64,000 nt of DNA from Halobaculum sp. XH14 (GCF_032116555.1 NZ_CP134949.1:1674001-1738000), one strand, 5' to 3'. Shown: positions 36,542-44,890, numbered from the stretch's first letter. Numbers and translations are program-made. Notes: generated by a model from the letters alone, not told the origin.

Positions 36542-36784
36542 TCACTCGTGGGCCGCGTCCCACTCCTCGGGTTTCCGGATGTTGCCACACTCGTTGCACT
36601 CGATGCGCCCCATCGCGTCCATCGCGTTGTTGACCGTCTCGCAGTTCCCGCAGAAGTAGCCCCAGCGCGTCTCGCCGTCCGGGTCGGCGTAGACGTGGAA
36701 GAACGGTGCCTCCGCGCCGCGCTCGCCGGCCGCGCGGTCGACGTACAGTTCGCCGGCCGGCGTCTCGACGACCTCCAGATTCAT
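36542..36784 (-). CDS. Zinc-ribbon protein (DUF5816-like)
   Basis: An 80-residue protein with four cysteines in two pairs (GYFCGNCETV and IECNECGNI) that would bind zinc, preceded by a beta-rich part (ELYVDRAAGERG). I believe it corresponds to the haloarchaeal DUF5816 family, but cannot check. Its role is unknown. Starts at MNLEVVET; a GGAGGT-like sequence is present upstream. Confidence 0.7.
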   Translation of the reverse strand: MNLEVVETPAGELYVDRAAGERGAEAPFFHVYADPDGETRWGYFCGNCETVNNAMDAMGRIECNECGNIRKPEEWDAAHE

Positions 36785-36897
36785 GCCAGTCGGTTCCGCG
36801 CCGTCGCGGAAAACCGTTCCGGGCCGGCACGGATGCTCCCGGGCCGTTTCGGACGCCGCCGGACCGGCTCCCGCGGCTCGGACGCTGCTGGACCTGC

Positions 36898-37827
36898 TCA
36901 GACGCTGCCGGCGGCGCGCCGCACGCCGGAGACGAACCGGCGGAGTTCGGCGTGTTTCACCAGGGCGAACCCGGCGAGGATGCAGGCGAAGCCGACGAAC
37001 GTCCGCGGTCCGACGACCTCCCCCAGGACGGCCCAGGAGACGGCGGCGGCGACGAGCGGTTCGACGTAGCCGACGAGGTTCAGTTCGGTCGGCCCGACGG
37101 CCGCGAGCAGGTGGAAGTAGACGAGGAACGCCACCGCCCCCGCGAGGACGGTGAGATAGAGGAACGCGGCGATCGATCTCGGCGTCCAGACGACGGCCTC
37201 GAGCGACTCCCCACGGACGCCCGCCCAGACGTGAAGCAGTCCAGCGCCGCCGAGCATCGCCCAGCCCTGGGTGGTCCGGAGCGGGAGCGTCCCGGATTCG
37301 GGCGCGAGCACGGTGCCGAGCGCGAACGCCACCGCGCCGGCGAGCACGAGCAGCACGCCCGTCGCGCTCGTCCCGACGAACCCGGCGGGTCCGATTCCCG
37401 CGACGACGGCGACGCCGAGGAACCCCAGGAGGACGCCCCCCGTGCGCGCCCCGTCGAGGCCCTCCCCGCCGCGGAGCGCGGCCGCGAACCCGGCGGTCAG
37501 CACGGGCGTCAGCCCGATGAGGACGGCCGCGACCGCCCCGCTGACGTGCTCGATGCCGAGAAAGAGGAACCCGTGGTAGGCCGCGAAGACGAAGACGGCC
37601 GTCACCGCGACGGGGAGCCACTCCCTGCCGCGCGGTCGCCAGCGATCGACCGTCGCCGCCGAGTACGCCAGGACGAGCAGTCCAGCGACGTCGTAGCGGA
37701 GCGCCGCGAACGACAGCGGCGGGAAGTAGTCCAGTCCGACCTCGATCCAGACGAACGAGCCGCCCCAGAGGGCCGCGAGGACGGCGAACAGCGCCGCCGG
37801 ATGGACGGCGCGAGGGTCGAAGTTCAT
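36898..37827 (-). CDS. EamA/DMT-family transporter
   Basis: A 309-residue protein with ten hydrophobic helices in two EamA repeats: the first around LWGGSFVWIEVGLDYFPPL and a second half ending in VEPLVAAAVSWAVLGE. These are exporters of metabolites or amino acids. It starts 187 bases away from a divergent Lrp/AsnC regulator, in an AT-rich region with operator-like repeats, so the regulator probably controls the exporter, a usual arrangement for amino-acid efflux. Confidence 0.9.
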   Translation of the reverse strand: MNFDPRAVHPAALFAVLAALWGGSFVWIEVGLDYFPPLSFAALRYDVAGLLVLAYSAATVDRWRPRGREWLPVAVTAVFVFAAYHGFLFLGIEHVSGAVAAVLIGLTPVLTAGFAAALRGGEGLDGARTGGVLLGFLGVAVVAGIGPAGFVGTSATGVLLVLAGAVAFALGTVLAPESGTLPLRTTQGWAMLGGAGLLHVWAGVRGESLEAVVWTPRSIAAFLYLTVLAGAVAFLVYFHLLAAVGPTELNLVGYVEPLVAAAVSWAVLGEVVGPRTFVGFACILAGFALVKHAELRRFVSGVRRAAGSV

Positions 37828-37848
37828 ACGAAAATCGAACGAGCTAGC

Positions 37849-37868
37849 TGTAGTTAAACTTGTCTACA
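37849..37868. promoter_or_regulatory. Operator-like inverted repeat over the EamA TATA box
   Basis: TGTAG-N10-CTACA, an exact 5+5 inverted repeat, encloses the minus-strand TATA box GTTTAACT (25 bases before the EamA ATG). A protein bound here would occlude the promoter. The arm spacing of two helical half-turns fits an Lrp-type dimer, but binding is inferred. Confidence 0.5.
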
Positions 37869-37888
37869 ATAGATTAGGGTATTGCTGT

Positions 37889-37900
37889 AGAGCATGCTCT
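37889..37900. repeat. Perfect 12-bp palindrome between EamA and Lrp
   Basis: AGAGCATGCTCT is a perfect palindrome in the same AT-rich intergenic stretch, 20 bases from the previous repeat. It may be a second operator. Confidence 0.8.
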
Positions 37901-38013
37901 CATATCGGATTTCTTCACGATTATTCTCTCAGTATGTCGTCCGCCTCGGCGCCCGTCACGGTGCCCGGAGCCGGAGGCTATTTGCCGTCGGCCCCGAGTC
38001 ACTGCCCACGCGA

Positions 38014-38499
38014 ATGGACGAGCGCGACGTCACCATCCTGAAGGCCATCGCGGACCTGGAGACTGGAAGCCCCGAGCGGCTGCACGAGGAAACCGGGATT
38101 CCGGTCTCAACGATCCACTACCGGCTGAACAAGCTCAGGGAGTCGGGCGTCATCGAGAACGACCTGTACGACGTGGACCTCGAGGCCGCCGGCCTCGGCG
38201 TGACCGTCGTGCTCGAGGTGCTGACCGACTACTCGGGCACCCACCACGAGGTCGGCGAGAAGCTGGCCGACATCGAGGGGGTGACGCAGGTGTACTTCAC
38301 GATGGGCGAGACGGACTTCATGGTCATCGCCCACCTCTCGGGCAGGGAGATGGTCGAGCGGCTCATCACCGACTTCGAGCGGCTCGACGAGGTCGACCGG
38401 ACGAACTCCACGTTCGTCGTCTCGACGGTCGCGGACACGAACTCGGCCCTGCAGAGCTACGGCCTGGAGACGCTCGTGGCGGAACTCGCCGACGAGTGA
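38014..38499 (+). CDS. Lrp/AsnC family transcriptional regulator
   Basis: A 161-residue regulator with an N-terminal winged HTH (DERDVTILKAIADLETGSPE, then IPVSTIHYRLNKLRESGVI) and a RAM ligand domain (GVTQVYFTMGETDFMVIAHL). The ATG of MDERDV is chosen; the frame is open 40 codons upstream but through the promoter region. A CTATTT box lies about 32-37 bases upstream. It is divergent from the EamA exporter gene. Confidence 0.92.
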   Translation: MDERDVTILKAIADLETGSPERLHEETGIPVSTIHYRLNKLRESGVIENDLYDVDLEAAGLGVTVVLEVLTDYSGTHHEVGEKLADIEGVTQVYFTMGETDFMVIAHLSGREMVERLITDFERLDEVDRTNSTFVVSTVADTNSALQSYGLETLVAELADE

Positions 38500-38536
38500 G
38501 CACCGGTCAAAAGTTCGAACCGAGGCGGCAGTCGGG

Positions 38537-38905
38537 CTACGTCCGGAACGACTCGCCGCAGCCGCACTCGCTCTCGATGTTCGGGTTCTCGACGTGGAAG
38601 CCGGCCGCTTGCAACCCGCTCTCGTAGTCCAGTTTCGAGCCGCCGACGTAGTTCAGCGACGAGGGGTCGATGAACACGCGAAGCCCGTGCTGTTCGGTCA
38701 CGCGGTCGTCCTCCTCCGGCTCGGTGTCGAACCGCATCCCGTACGAGAGGCCGGCACAGCCGCCCTGCTGGACGAACAGGCGGAGCCCGCCCACGTCGGT
38801 GTCCATCCCCTCGCTCTCGAGCAGCGAGACGGCCTCGGCCGCCGCGTCGGGCGTCACCGTCACCGGCGCGGCCGCGGCATCCCCCTCGGACGCGTCAGTA
38901 CTCAT
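38537..38905 (-). CDS. IscA/ErpA-type iron-sulfur cluster assembly protein
   Basis: A 122-residue A-type carrier. The three cluster cysteines are present: one in QQGGCAGLSYGM and the pair in SECGCGESF. It carries and delivers Fe-S clusters to apo-proteins. An N-terminal acidic-Ala extension of about 15 residues precedes the fold. Transcribed alone, convergent with the Lrp gene by 37 bases. Confidence 0.93.
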   Translation of the reverse strand: MSTDASEGDAAAAPVTVTPDAAAEAVSLLESEGMDTDVGGLRLFVQQGGCAGLSYGMRFDTEPEEDDRVTEQHGLRVFIDPSSLNYVGGSKLDYESGLQAAGFHVENPNIESECGCGESFRT

Positions 38906-39024
38906 ACGTCGTCCTCGTTCACGGACGGGGTTAACTGTGACGCCGCACCCGCGGGCCCCGACGGGCGGTCGATCCGCTCGTCCCCGCGCTGGGTTCGCAC
39001 GACCCTGCGTTCGGGTCGCTCGGC

Positions 39025-40311
39025 CTACCGGTCGATCCGCTCGTCCACGCTCGCGGCGTGACCCTCCAGTCCCTCCGCGGTCGCCAGCGTCGTCACCGCG
39101 TCCGCGATCTCCGCGAGGCCGTCCTCCGATAGCCGCTGGACCGTGGACGACCGGAGGAACGTGTCGACCGAGAGGCCGCCGTGTGCCCTCGCTCCCCCGT
39201 TGGTGGGCAGCACGTGGTTCGTTCCGGACGCGTAATCGCCCGCGGCGACCGGCGTGAACGGGCCGAGAAACGCCGACCCGACGTTCGTGACCCGGTCCAG
39301 CAGCGCCTCGTCGTCGTCGGCCTGGATCGAGAGGTGCTCGGGCGCGTACTCCTCCGTGAACAGCACGGCCTCCGACATCGACCGCGCGACCAGAACGCCC
39401 GAGGCGTCGTTGCCGAGCGCGGTTGCGATGGTGTCGGACCGCTCGCGCGAGCCGAACTGTTCGTCGATCGACTCCGCGACAGCCTCCCCAACGGACTCGT
39501 CGTCAGTCACCGCGACGACGCTCGCGTCCGAGTCGTGTTCGGCCTGTGCGAGCAGGTCCGCGGCGACGAACTCGGGGTCGGCGGTCTCGTCGGCCAGCAC
39601 CAGCACCTCGGAGGGACCGGCGACGAAGTCGATCTCGACGTCGCCCCGGACCTCGGCTTTCGCCGCGCTGACCCACTTGTTCCCCGGGCCGACGACCTTC
39701 CGGACGGGGTTGACCGTCTCGGTGCCGTACGCGAGCGCGGCGATCCCCTGTGCCCCGCCGACCGAGTACACCGCGTCCGCGCCGGCCTCGTGGACCGCCG
39801 CGAGCGTGACCGGGTTCAACTCCTCGGCCGGCGGCGTGGCGACGGCGACGTGATCGACGCCCGCGACCTTCGCGGGGACGATTCCCATGATGGCAGAGGA
39901 GGGGTACGCCGCGGCTCCGCCGGGGACGTAGACGCCGACCCTGTCGAGCGGTCGGAACCGACGGCCCAGCTCCCGACCGTCCGCGAACTCGCGGGTCCAG
40001 TCCTCGGGCACCTGCGCCTCGTGGAACTCGCGGACGTTCGAGAGCGCGGTCTCGATCGCTGCCATCGTCCCGTCGTCGACCGATTCCGCGGCACGCTCGG
40101 CCTCGTCGGTCACGTCGATGTTGGCGACTTCGACGCCGTCGAACTCGCGGGAGAACTCCCGGAGCGCGACGTCGCCCTCCCGGCGAACGCGGTCGACGAT
40201 GTCGGCCACGTCGCCGCGAACGCCGGCGACGCCGGCGTCGCGCTCGAAGAACGCCCGGCGCTCCTCGGGCGAGAGATCCGCGACGGGGCGCGGTTCGACT
40301 GCTGGTGTCAT
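39025..40311 (-). CDS. hisD: Histidinol dehydrogenase
   Basis: A 428-residue enzyme catalysing the two NAD-dependent oxidations of histidinol to histidine. Family signatures include YVPGGAAAYPSSAIMGIVPAK, AGPSEVLVLADE and EHLSIQ with the metal and catalytic residues. The gene stands alone, away from other his genes, which is usual in haloarchaea. Its 3' end is followed by 119 bases to the IscA-type gene. Confidence 0.96.
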   Translation of the reverse strand: MTPAVEPRPVADLSPEERRAFFERDAGVAGVRGDVADIVDRVRREGDVALREFSREFDGVEVANIDVTDEAERAAESVDDGTMAAIETALSNVREFHEAQVPEDWTREFADGRELGRRFRPLDRVGVYVPGGAAAYPSSAIMGIVPAKVAGVDHVAVATPPAEELNPVTLAAVHEAGADAVYSVGGAQGIAALAYGTETVNPVRKVVGPGNKWVSAAKAEVRGDVEIDFVAGPSEVLVLADETADPEFVAADLLAQAEHDSDASVVAVTDDESVGEAVAESIDEQFGSRERSDTIATALGNDASGVLVARSMSEAVLFTEEYAPEHLSIQADDDEALLDRVTNVGSAFLGPFTPVAAGDYASGTNHVLPTNGGARAHGGLSVDTFLRSSTVQRLSEDGLAEIADAVTTLATAEGLEGHAASVDERIDR

Positions 40312-40380
40312 GTCGTCGGCTCCGGCCCGGCCGGGAAAAGTCGTTCCGGTCGCGGGGACGGCTCGCGTGTGTTGGGCACG

Positions 40381-41217
40381 TCAGGCCCTGACGTCGCTCT
40401 CGACGACCTCCTCGCCGCCGTCGTCGGGCACGCTATCGTCGCCGTCGTCGGGCACGCTATCGTCGCCGTCGTCGGCCACGCTATCGTCGCCGTCGTCGGC
40501 CACGTCCTCGCCGGCCGCGCCGTCCTCGTCCACGTCGCGCCAGTAGAACCTCGGCCCGAGCGTCATGTACCCGAGCGCCAGGAACAGCAGGGCGAACGCG
40601 AACACGTCGCCGGGTCTGCCCCACAGGAGGATAGCGCCGGCCTGGACCCCGCCCATCACGAGCGCGTCGCGCCAGTGGAGATCAGGGTACTGGATCGGCG
40701 TCACCATCAGAACCGAGAGAACGGCACCAAGCCCGAGCAGGAGCGTCGGCGAGCCCATCCCCGCGAGCGTGCCGGCCGCGACGATGGTCGCCGCGAGCGT
40801 CGTCTGCACGCCGTGGGTCGTCTTCTCGCCCTCATCCTCGACGGTGTAGACGCCGAGTCGGACGACCGCCATGGCGACGTACAGCGCGGGGACGAGCGTC
40901 GAGGCGACGAACAGCGCGGGCGACCCCGCCCAGGTCCACTCGCCGGTGGCGACGACCGCGACGAGGAACGCCGGTGCGACGCCGAACGACGCCACGTCCG
41001 CGAGCGAGTCGAGGTGTGGGCCGACGGCAGTGCCGCCGTACTTCCTGGCGAGCACGCCGTCGAGGCCGTCGGCGACCGCGGCGAGGAGGATGAGTCGGGC
41101 GGCGACTGCCGGGTCGAACGTGGCCGCGAGCGCGGCCAGCGGCCCGAGCGCGGCGTTGCCGACGGTGACGACGTCGGCCGCGCCGAGCCGCGAGAGGAAC
41201 CGGGGCCGCTTCGACAT
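40381..41217 (-). CDS. pssA: CDP-alcohol phosphatidyltransferase (archaetidylserine synthase-like)
   Basis: A 278-residue membrane enzyme with the CDP-alcohol phosphotransferase motif: ADGLDGVLARKYGG followed by GPHLDSLADVASFG (DG-x2-AR-x8-G-x3-D-x3-D). It attaches serine or a similar head group to archaeal lipids. From memory this type includes PssA used in haloarchaeal ArtA-dependent lipid anchoring of surface proteins. The C-terminal 45 residues are an acidic tail with a 24-bp tandem repeat. A GTAAATCC promoter box lies about 24 bases before the ATG. Head group not shown. Confidence 0.85.
   Translation of the reverse strand: MSKRPRFLSRLGAADVVTVGNAALGPLAALAATFDPAVAARLILLAAVADGLDGVLARKYGGTAVGPHLDSLADVASFGVAPAFLVAVVATGEWTWAGSPALFVASTLVPALYVAMAVVRLGVYTVEDEGEKTTHGVQTTLAATIVAAGTLAGMGSPTLLLGLGAVLSVLMVTPIQYPDLHWRDALVMGGVQAGAILLWGRPGDVFAFALLFLALGYMTLGPRFYWRDVDEDGAAGEDVADDGDDSVADDGDDSVPDDGDDSVPDDGGEEVVESDVRA
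40417..40504. repeat. 24-bp tandem repeat in the pssA 3' end
   Basis: The unit GCCGTCGTCGGGCACGCTAT plus CGTC is present 3.7 times, with a single G/C difference in the later units. It encodes an eight-residue DDGDDSVP-type acidic repeat in the PssA tail. In-frame period of 24 keeps the reading frame when copy number changes. Confidence 0.9.
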
Positions 41218-41358
41218 GGTCCCACGGTCGAACAGGCCGGATTTACGTCTTTACATCCCGCGACGCTCGTCGGCGATCGACGCGAACGAGCCGACGGCGA
41301 CTCCCGACACGGATCCGAACCGGGGGCCATAAAGTCTCGCGCCACCGAGGTTCCGACC

Positions 41359-41772
41359 ATGCGACGACGACGGTTCCTCGCGGCGGCCGGGTCGACCGCG
41401 GCGCTCTCCACGGCCGGCTGTCTCGGGCTCTCGGCCGGCGCGGACGACTGGGACGTGGGGATGACCGCCGAGGCGTTCCGCCCCTCCGAGTTCACGACGA
41501 CCGTCGGCGAGGAGGTCGTCTGGGAGAACACCTCCTCGCGGGCCCACACGGTGACGGCCTACGAGGACACGCTCCCCGACGGCGCGGCGTTCTTCGCCAC
41601 CGGCGACTTCGAGTCCGAGTCGGCCGCTCGCGACGCGTGGGACGGCAGCCAGGGAGCCATCACGAGCGGCCAGCGGTTCTCGCACACGTTCGAGGTCGCG
41701 GGCGAGTACTCCTACTTCTGCGTTCCCCACGAGAAGGCGGGGATGGTCGGGACGGTCGTCGTCGAGGAGTAG
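41359..41772 (+). CDS. Halocyanin/plastocyanin-type copper lipoprotein
   Basis: A 137-residue cupredoxin. It has a twin-arginine signal (MRRRRFLAAAG) with lipobox STAGC, then the blue-copper ligands His in RAHT, Cys in YFCVPH, His in the same motif and Met in KAGM. It would be lipid-anchored outside and carry electrons. No partner oxidase gene is adjacent. A CATAAAG promoter box lies 25-30 bases upstream. Confidence 0.92.
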   Translation: MRRRRFLAAAGSTAALSTAGCLGLSAGADDWDVGMTAEAFRPSEFTTTVGEEVVWENTSSRAHTVTAYEDTLPDGAAFFATGDFESESAARDAWDGSQGAITSGQRFSHTFEVAGEYSYFCVPHEKAGMVGTVVVEE

Positions 41773-41872
41773 CGTCTCACCGGACCGACCGGGGACGGGA
41801 TCGAGTGACCGCATCGCTCCGGAGCCGAGCAACCCGTGAAAAGCTGGATCGCGTTCGTCGGTTCGAAGTCGC

Positions 41873-42523
41873 CTACTCCTCGTCGGCGTCGACGGCGACG
41901 TCCTCGTCGTCGACGTCGACCGCGGCCTCCTCCTCGGCGGCGACCTCCTCGGGTCGCGCCTCGAGCGAGAGCTTCTGGACCTCGACGCGGCGCAGCGGGT
42001 AGATCGTCTTCGCCTCGCCGTAGATGGCCGACGAGAGCCGGCCCTCGACGACGGAGTCGACGAGCTGTTCGAACGTCCGGTCCTGCGCGGCCTCCTCGAC
42101 GATGTCGGTCATCACCGAGCGGATGGCGTGCTCCTGCGAGCGGTCGGCCTTCTTCGTCGTCAGCGCGACCGGCTGGAGTCGAACGCGGTAGTCGTCGGTC
42201 GTGCGGACCGTGCGGACCGCGTCGACCTTCGACGCGCCGCGGCGGACGAGCGAGCGCAGGTAGTCGCGCGCGAGCTCGTGCTCGATGAACTCGGTGTAGG
42301 CCGAGTCCGAGCCGACGTCCGTGATCTTGAACGTCAGCTTCGTGTTGTTCTGGCTCTGGTCGTCGGTCAGGTCGCCGAGGGTCGTCTCGACGGTCCGGCC
42401 GATCACCTGGTTCGGTTCCTCGGCGATGGTCTCGCCGAGCTCCGCCCTGTCGAACTGCTCGGGCGCGAGCACGGTGTACCACCGCTTGCCCTGTCGCTGT
42501 CGTGAGACTGATCGTTCACTCAT
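41873..42523 (-). CDS. rps3ae: 30S ribosomal protein S3Ae (eS1)
   Basis: A 216-residue archaeal small-subunit protein: GKRWYTVLAPEQFDRAELGE at the start, LTFKITDVGSDSAYTEFIEH, and SSAIYGEAKTIYPLRRVEVQ. A highly acidic tail closes it. It overlaps Pcc1 by eight bases and is the last gene of the S15-RecJ-like-Pcc1 operon. Confidence 0.95.
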   Translation of the reverse strand: MSERSVSRQRQGKRWYTVLAPEQFDRAELGETIAEEPNQVIGRTVETTLGDLTDDQSQNNTKLTFKITDVGSDSAYTEFIEHELARDYLRSLVRRGASKVDAVRTVRTTDDYRVRLQPVALTTKKADRSQEHAIRSVMTDIVEEAAQDRTFEQLVDSVVEGRLSSAIYGEAKTIYPLRRVEVQKLSLEARPEEVAAEEEAAVDVDDEDVAVDADEE

Positions 42524-42881
42524 GGGTGTCTGTTGTGTCGTGTGTCGTCGTGTCGTTCGCGTTCGTGTCGTTCTCGTCGTCGGTCGCGTCGTGGTCGTCC
42601 GCGCGTGCGTCGGTCGCCGTCGTCGCGTCCGTCGCCGGGTCGTCGGTCCGCGCGTCCGCGACCACCGCGTCCGCGACGGTCACGTTCACGAGGTAGTCGT
42701 CCGCGGAGGCGTGGAGGCCGCCGGTCGTCTCCCGCTCGATGCGCGTCCGGACGACGTCGCCGTCCGACGCGGTGTGCATCTGCGGGGTGTTGTCCGGCGC
42801 GAGCGCGTCCGCGACCGTCGCGGCGGCCACCGCGTCGGCGTGCCGCGTCTCGAACGTCGCGGTGCGCGACTCCTCCGTCAT
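42516..42881 (-). CDS. pcc1: KEOPS complex subunit Pcc1
   Basis: A 121-residue protein whose first 80 residues match Pcc1 (ATFETRHADAVAAATVADAL, then DDYLVNVTVADAV). Pcc1 is the dimerisation subunit of KEOPS, which makes t6A37 on tRNAs. The last 45 residues are an Asp/Thr/Ala-rich tail beyond the family length. It overlaps RecJ-like (ATGA) and S3Ae (8 bases). Confidence 0.88.
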   Translation of the reverse strand: MTEESRTATFETRHADAVAAATVADALAPDNTPQMHTASDGDVVRTRIERETTGGLHASADDYLVNVTVADAVVADARTDDPATDATTATDARADDHDATDDENDTNANDTTTHDTTDTHE

Positions 42882-44062
42882 ACCGTCCCCCTGAACGCCT
42901 CGATGAACTCCTCGCTCTCCACGTCGTCCGCGTCGAACCGGACGTCGCCCAGGTCCGCGTCGCCACAGACCGAGCCGTCCTCGGTCGGCGTCGCCGCGGT
43001 TTCCGCGACCGTGACGTCCGCGAGGGCCGCGCCCAGCGCGGCGGTGACGTCCACGTCGCCGGTCCCGGCCGCTGCCGCGGCGTCGTCAGTGACGACGAGC
43101 GCCACCGGCTCGGGCGACCGGAAGTCGCCGGCGAGCCTCGCGGCGGTCGAGAGCGCCGATGCCGACTCCGAGTCGGCGTCGGCCCGGAGGACGAAGACGC
43201 CGTCGTGGCGGCTCGTCTCCGGCCCGTCGAGGACGCCGTGGGCGGCGGTCGCGTGCGACCGCCAGGCGTCGAGCGCCGCCTCCCGGGCGACGTCGTTGCC
43301 GAGCGCGAGCGCGACCCCCAGTCCAGGAGCCTCGCGCGCCGTCGCCGAGAGGACGTCCGCGTACCCGCCGAGGGTCGCGAACGGCCCGTTCGGCGTCGCG
43401 TGCGGCTGAAGCGCGTGCCCGACCGACTCGGCCGCCCGCTCCGGGGCGTCGGCCGTCGCGTCGAGCGCGACGACGGAGGCGAGTTCCCGCCGGGCGTCCT
43501 CGTCCGGCTCCGCGGGGTAGTCGAGCTCCCCGAGGAGCGCCCGCGCCGCCTCCTCGTCGCCCGAGACGGGCGAGCGGAGCAGCGTCGAGTGTGCGAGCCC
43601 GTCGCTCGCGTCCGCGGTCGGGACGGCCACGCCGGGTCGCCGTTCGACGGCACCGAGCCGGTCGGCGGCGTCGAGCAGCGAGCCGCTGCCGGCCGCTCCG
43701 GGCGTCGTCCCGGCCGCGATGACGCCGGCGAGCCCGACGACCGGCTCGGGGTCGGGGCCGAGTTCCGCGACGACCTCGGCTGCCGCGACCGACACCGGCC
43801 GGTCGCCGGTCGGGATCGACGTCTCGTTCGCGGCGGTCCACCCGAGCGCGAACGGCGTGCCGTCGCCCTCGGGTACCGCGTCGAGCCGGGTCGTCCGGAC
43901 CTGGAACGGCACGTTTGCGGCCCGAAGCGCCCGGGCCAGCAGGCCCGCCGCGGCGAGCGCGTCGCCGGTCGGGCGGGCGTAGAGGCGGACGAAGTCGGCC
44001 TCGCGCAGCGCCGTCGCTACTGCGTCCGGGGCGGGCGAGTCGGCTGCGCGTGCGGTCGACAT
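42878..44062 (-). CDS. RecJ-like DHH-superfamily protein, probably inactive
   Basis: A 394-residue Ala-rich protein found between S15 and Pcc1 in haloarchaea and commonly annotated as exonuclease RecJ. Segments such as ADFVRLYARPTGDALAAAGL and VGLAGVIAAGT resemble the DHH phosphoesterase fold, but the DHH metal triad is not visible. It may be a structural RecJ paralogue, comparable to the GINS-associated or Cdc45-like proteins. Function is not known from the sequence. Confidence 0.65.
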   Translation of the reverse strand: MSTARAADSPAPDAVATALREADFVRLYARPTGDALAAAGLLARALRAANVPFQVRTTRLDAVPEGDGTPFALGWTAANETSIPTGDRPVSVAAAEVVAELGPDPEPVVGLAGVIAAGTTPGAAGSGSLLDAADRLGAVERRPGVAVPTADASDGLAHSTLLRSPVSGDEEAARALLGELDYPAEPDEDARRELASVVALDATADAPERAAESVGHALQPHATPNGPFATLGGYADVLSATAREAPGLGVALALGNDVAREAALDAWRSHATAAHGVLDGPETSRHDGVFVLRADADSESASALSTAARLAGDFRSPEPVALVVTDDAAAAAGTGDVDVTAALGAALADVTVAETAATPTEDGSVCGDADLGDVRFDADDVESEEFIEAFRGTV

Positions 44063-44071
44063 CTGGAAGTC

Positions 44072-44536
44072 CTACTCGAGGAGCCGCCGTGCGGCCTCGT
44101 AGCTGTACGTGAAGTCCTCGTCGAGTTCGTCGCCGCGGTAGTAGTCCACCAGCCGGCGGATCTTCGACTCCGTGTTCTGGAGCGCGCGCTTGTTCTGTGC
44201 GTCCTGCGCGTTCTCCGCCATGTGATCGCGGAGGCGGATCGCGCGTTCGAAGAGGTTCCGGAGGTCCTCGGGGAGTTCGGGCGCCGCGTCGTTCTCCTCG
44301 AGGATCTCGGTGACCTTCTTGCCGGTCGCGAGTTTCACGTCGGGAACGGGCGTGCCCTTCACGCCCTCGTCGCGGAGCTTCAGGCCGATCTGGCTGGGGT
44401 CGTGCCCCTGCTCCGCGAGTTCGACGACGCGTTCCTCGACGTCCTCGGCGTCGACGTCGCTCCACTCCGGGGGTTCGTCTGCCACCGGGTGGTCCGAACC
44501 GGACGAACCGCGGCGGCGGGTGTGCATTCGTGCCAT
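44072..44536 (-). CDS. rps15: 30S ribosomal protein S15
   Basis: A 154-residue archaeal S15: MARMHTRRRGSSGSDHPVAD, then HDPSQIGLKLRDEGVKGTP and LPEDLRNLFERAIRLRDHM, ending FTYSYEAARRLLE. The start at the ATG of MARMH is clear from the family; upstream codons are the leader. First gene of the S15-RecJ-like-Pcc1-S3Ae operon, followed by a 9-base gap. Confidence 0.96.
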   Translation of the reverse strand: MARMHTRRRGSSGSDHPVADEPPEWSDVDAEDVEERVVELAEQGHDPSQIGLKLRDEGVKGTPVPDVKLATGKKVTEILEENDAAPELPEDLRNLFERAIRLRDHMAENAQDAQNKRALQNTESKIRRLVDYYRGDELDEDFTYSYEAARRLLE

Positions 44537-44890
44537 GTGTTCTGGTTGGAACGCACCACCGCAGAAGCGAGCCACCGCCGGCGTTCCACGCGTCGACGCG
44601 CGCCGCGTGGCGTCGCGTCGAGACGGCTGGCCGGCGGGGGCACCTCCGCAATCTCAAAGCCCGCGTGGGCAGGTCAGATTTGCGGCCGTGCTGTTCCCAA
44701 CGTGAGGTGACTCCGGAACGGGTTAAACCGTTTCGGGTTGGGCTGGCCGGCGGCTCGGGGTCGTCCCCGCCCGGGTGGACGTCCCGAACGGTGCCGGGTC
44801 CCGATCCGTGGGCGTGCGCCGTCGGTCACGCGGAGTCCGGGGTCGAATCCCGCCAGCACGGTTTTGCTCGGGGGACCGAAAAATGCGGTC
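44537..44890. other. 354-base divergent intergenic region with long S15 leader
   Basis: No gene is seen. On the minus strand a GGTTTAACC box (44721-44729) is the best promoter for S15 and would give a leader of about 160 nt, unusual in a genome of mainly leaderless genes. The leader contains a strong GC hairpin. On the plus strand, a CGGTTTTGC box near 44858 is the likely promoter for the fused membrane protein at 44891. Confidence 0.5.
44594..44620 (-). promoter_or_regulatory. GC-rich hairpin in the S15 leader
   Basis: CGACGCG and CGCC pair with GGCG and CGCGTCG (one bulged base) around a four-base loop: 11 base pairs within 27 nt, 58-84 nt before the S15 ATG. S15 autoregulates through leader structures in bacteria; whether this one does is inference. 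Confidence 0.5.
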
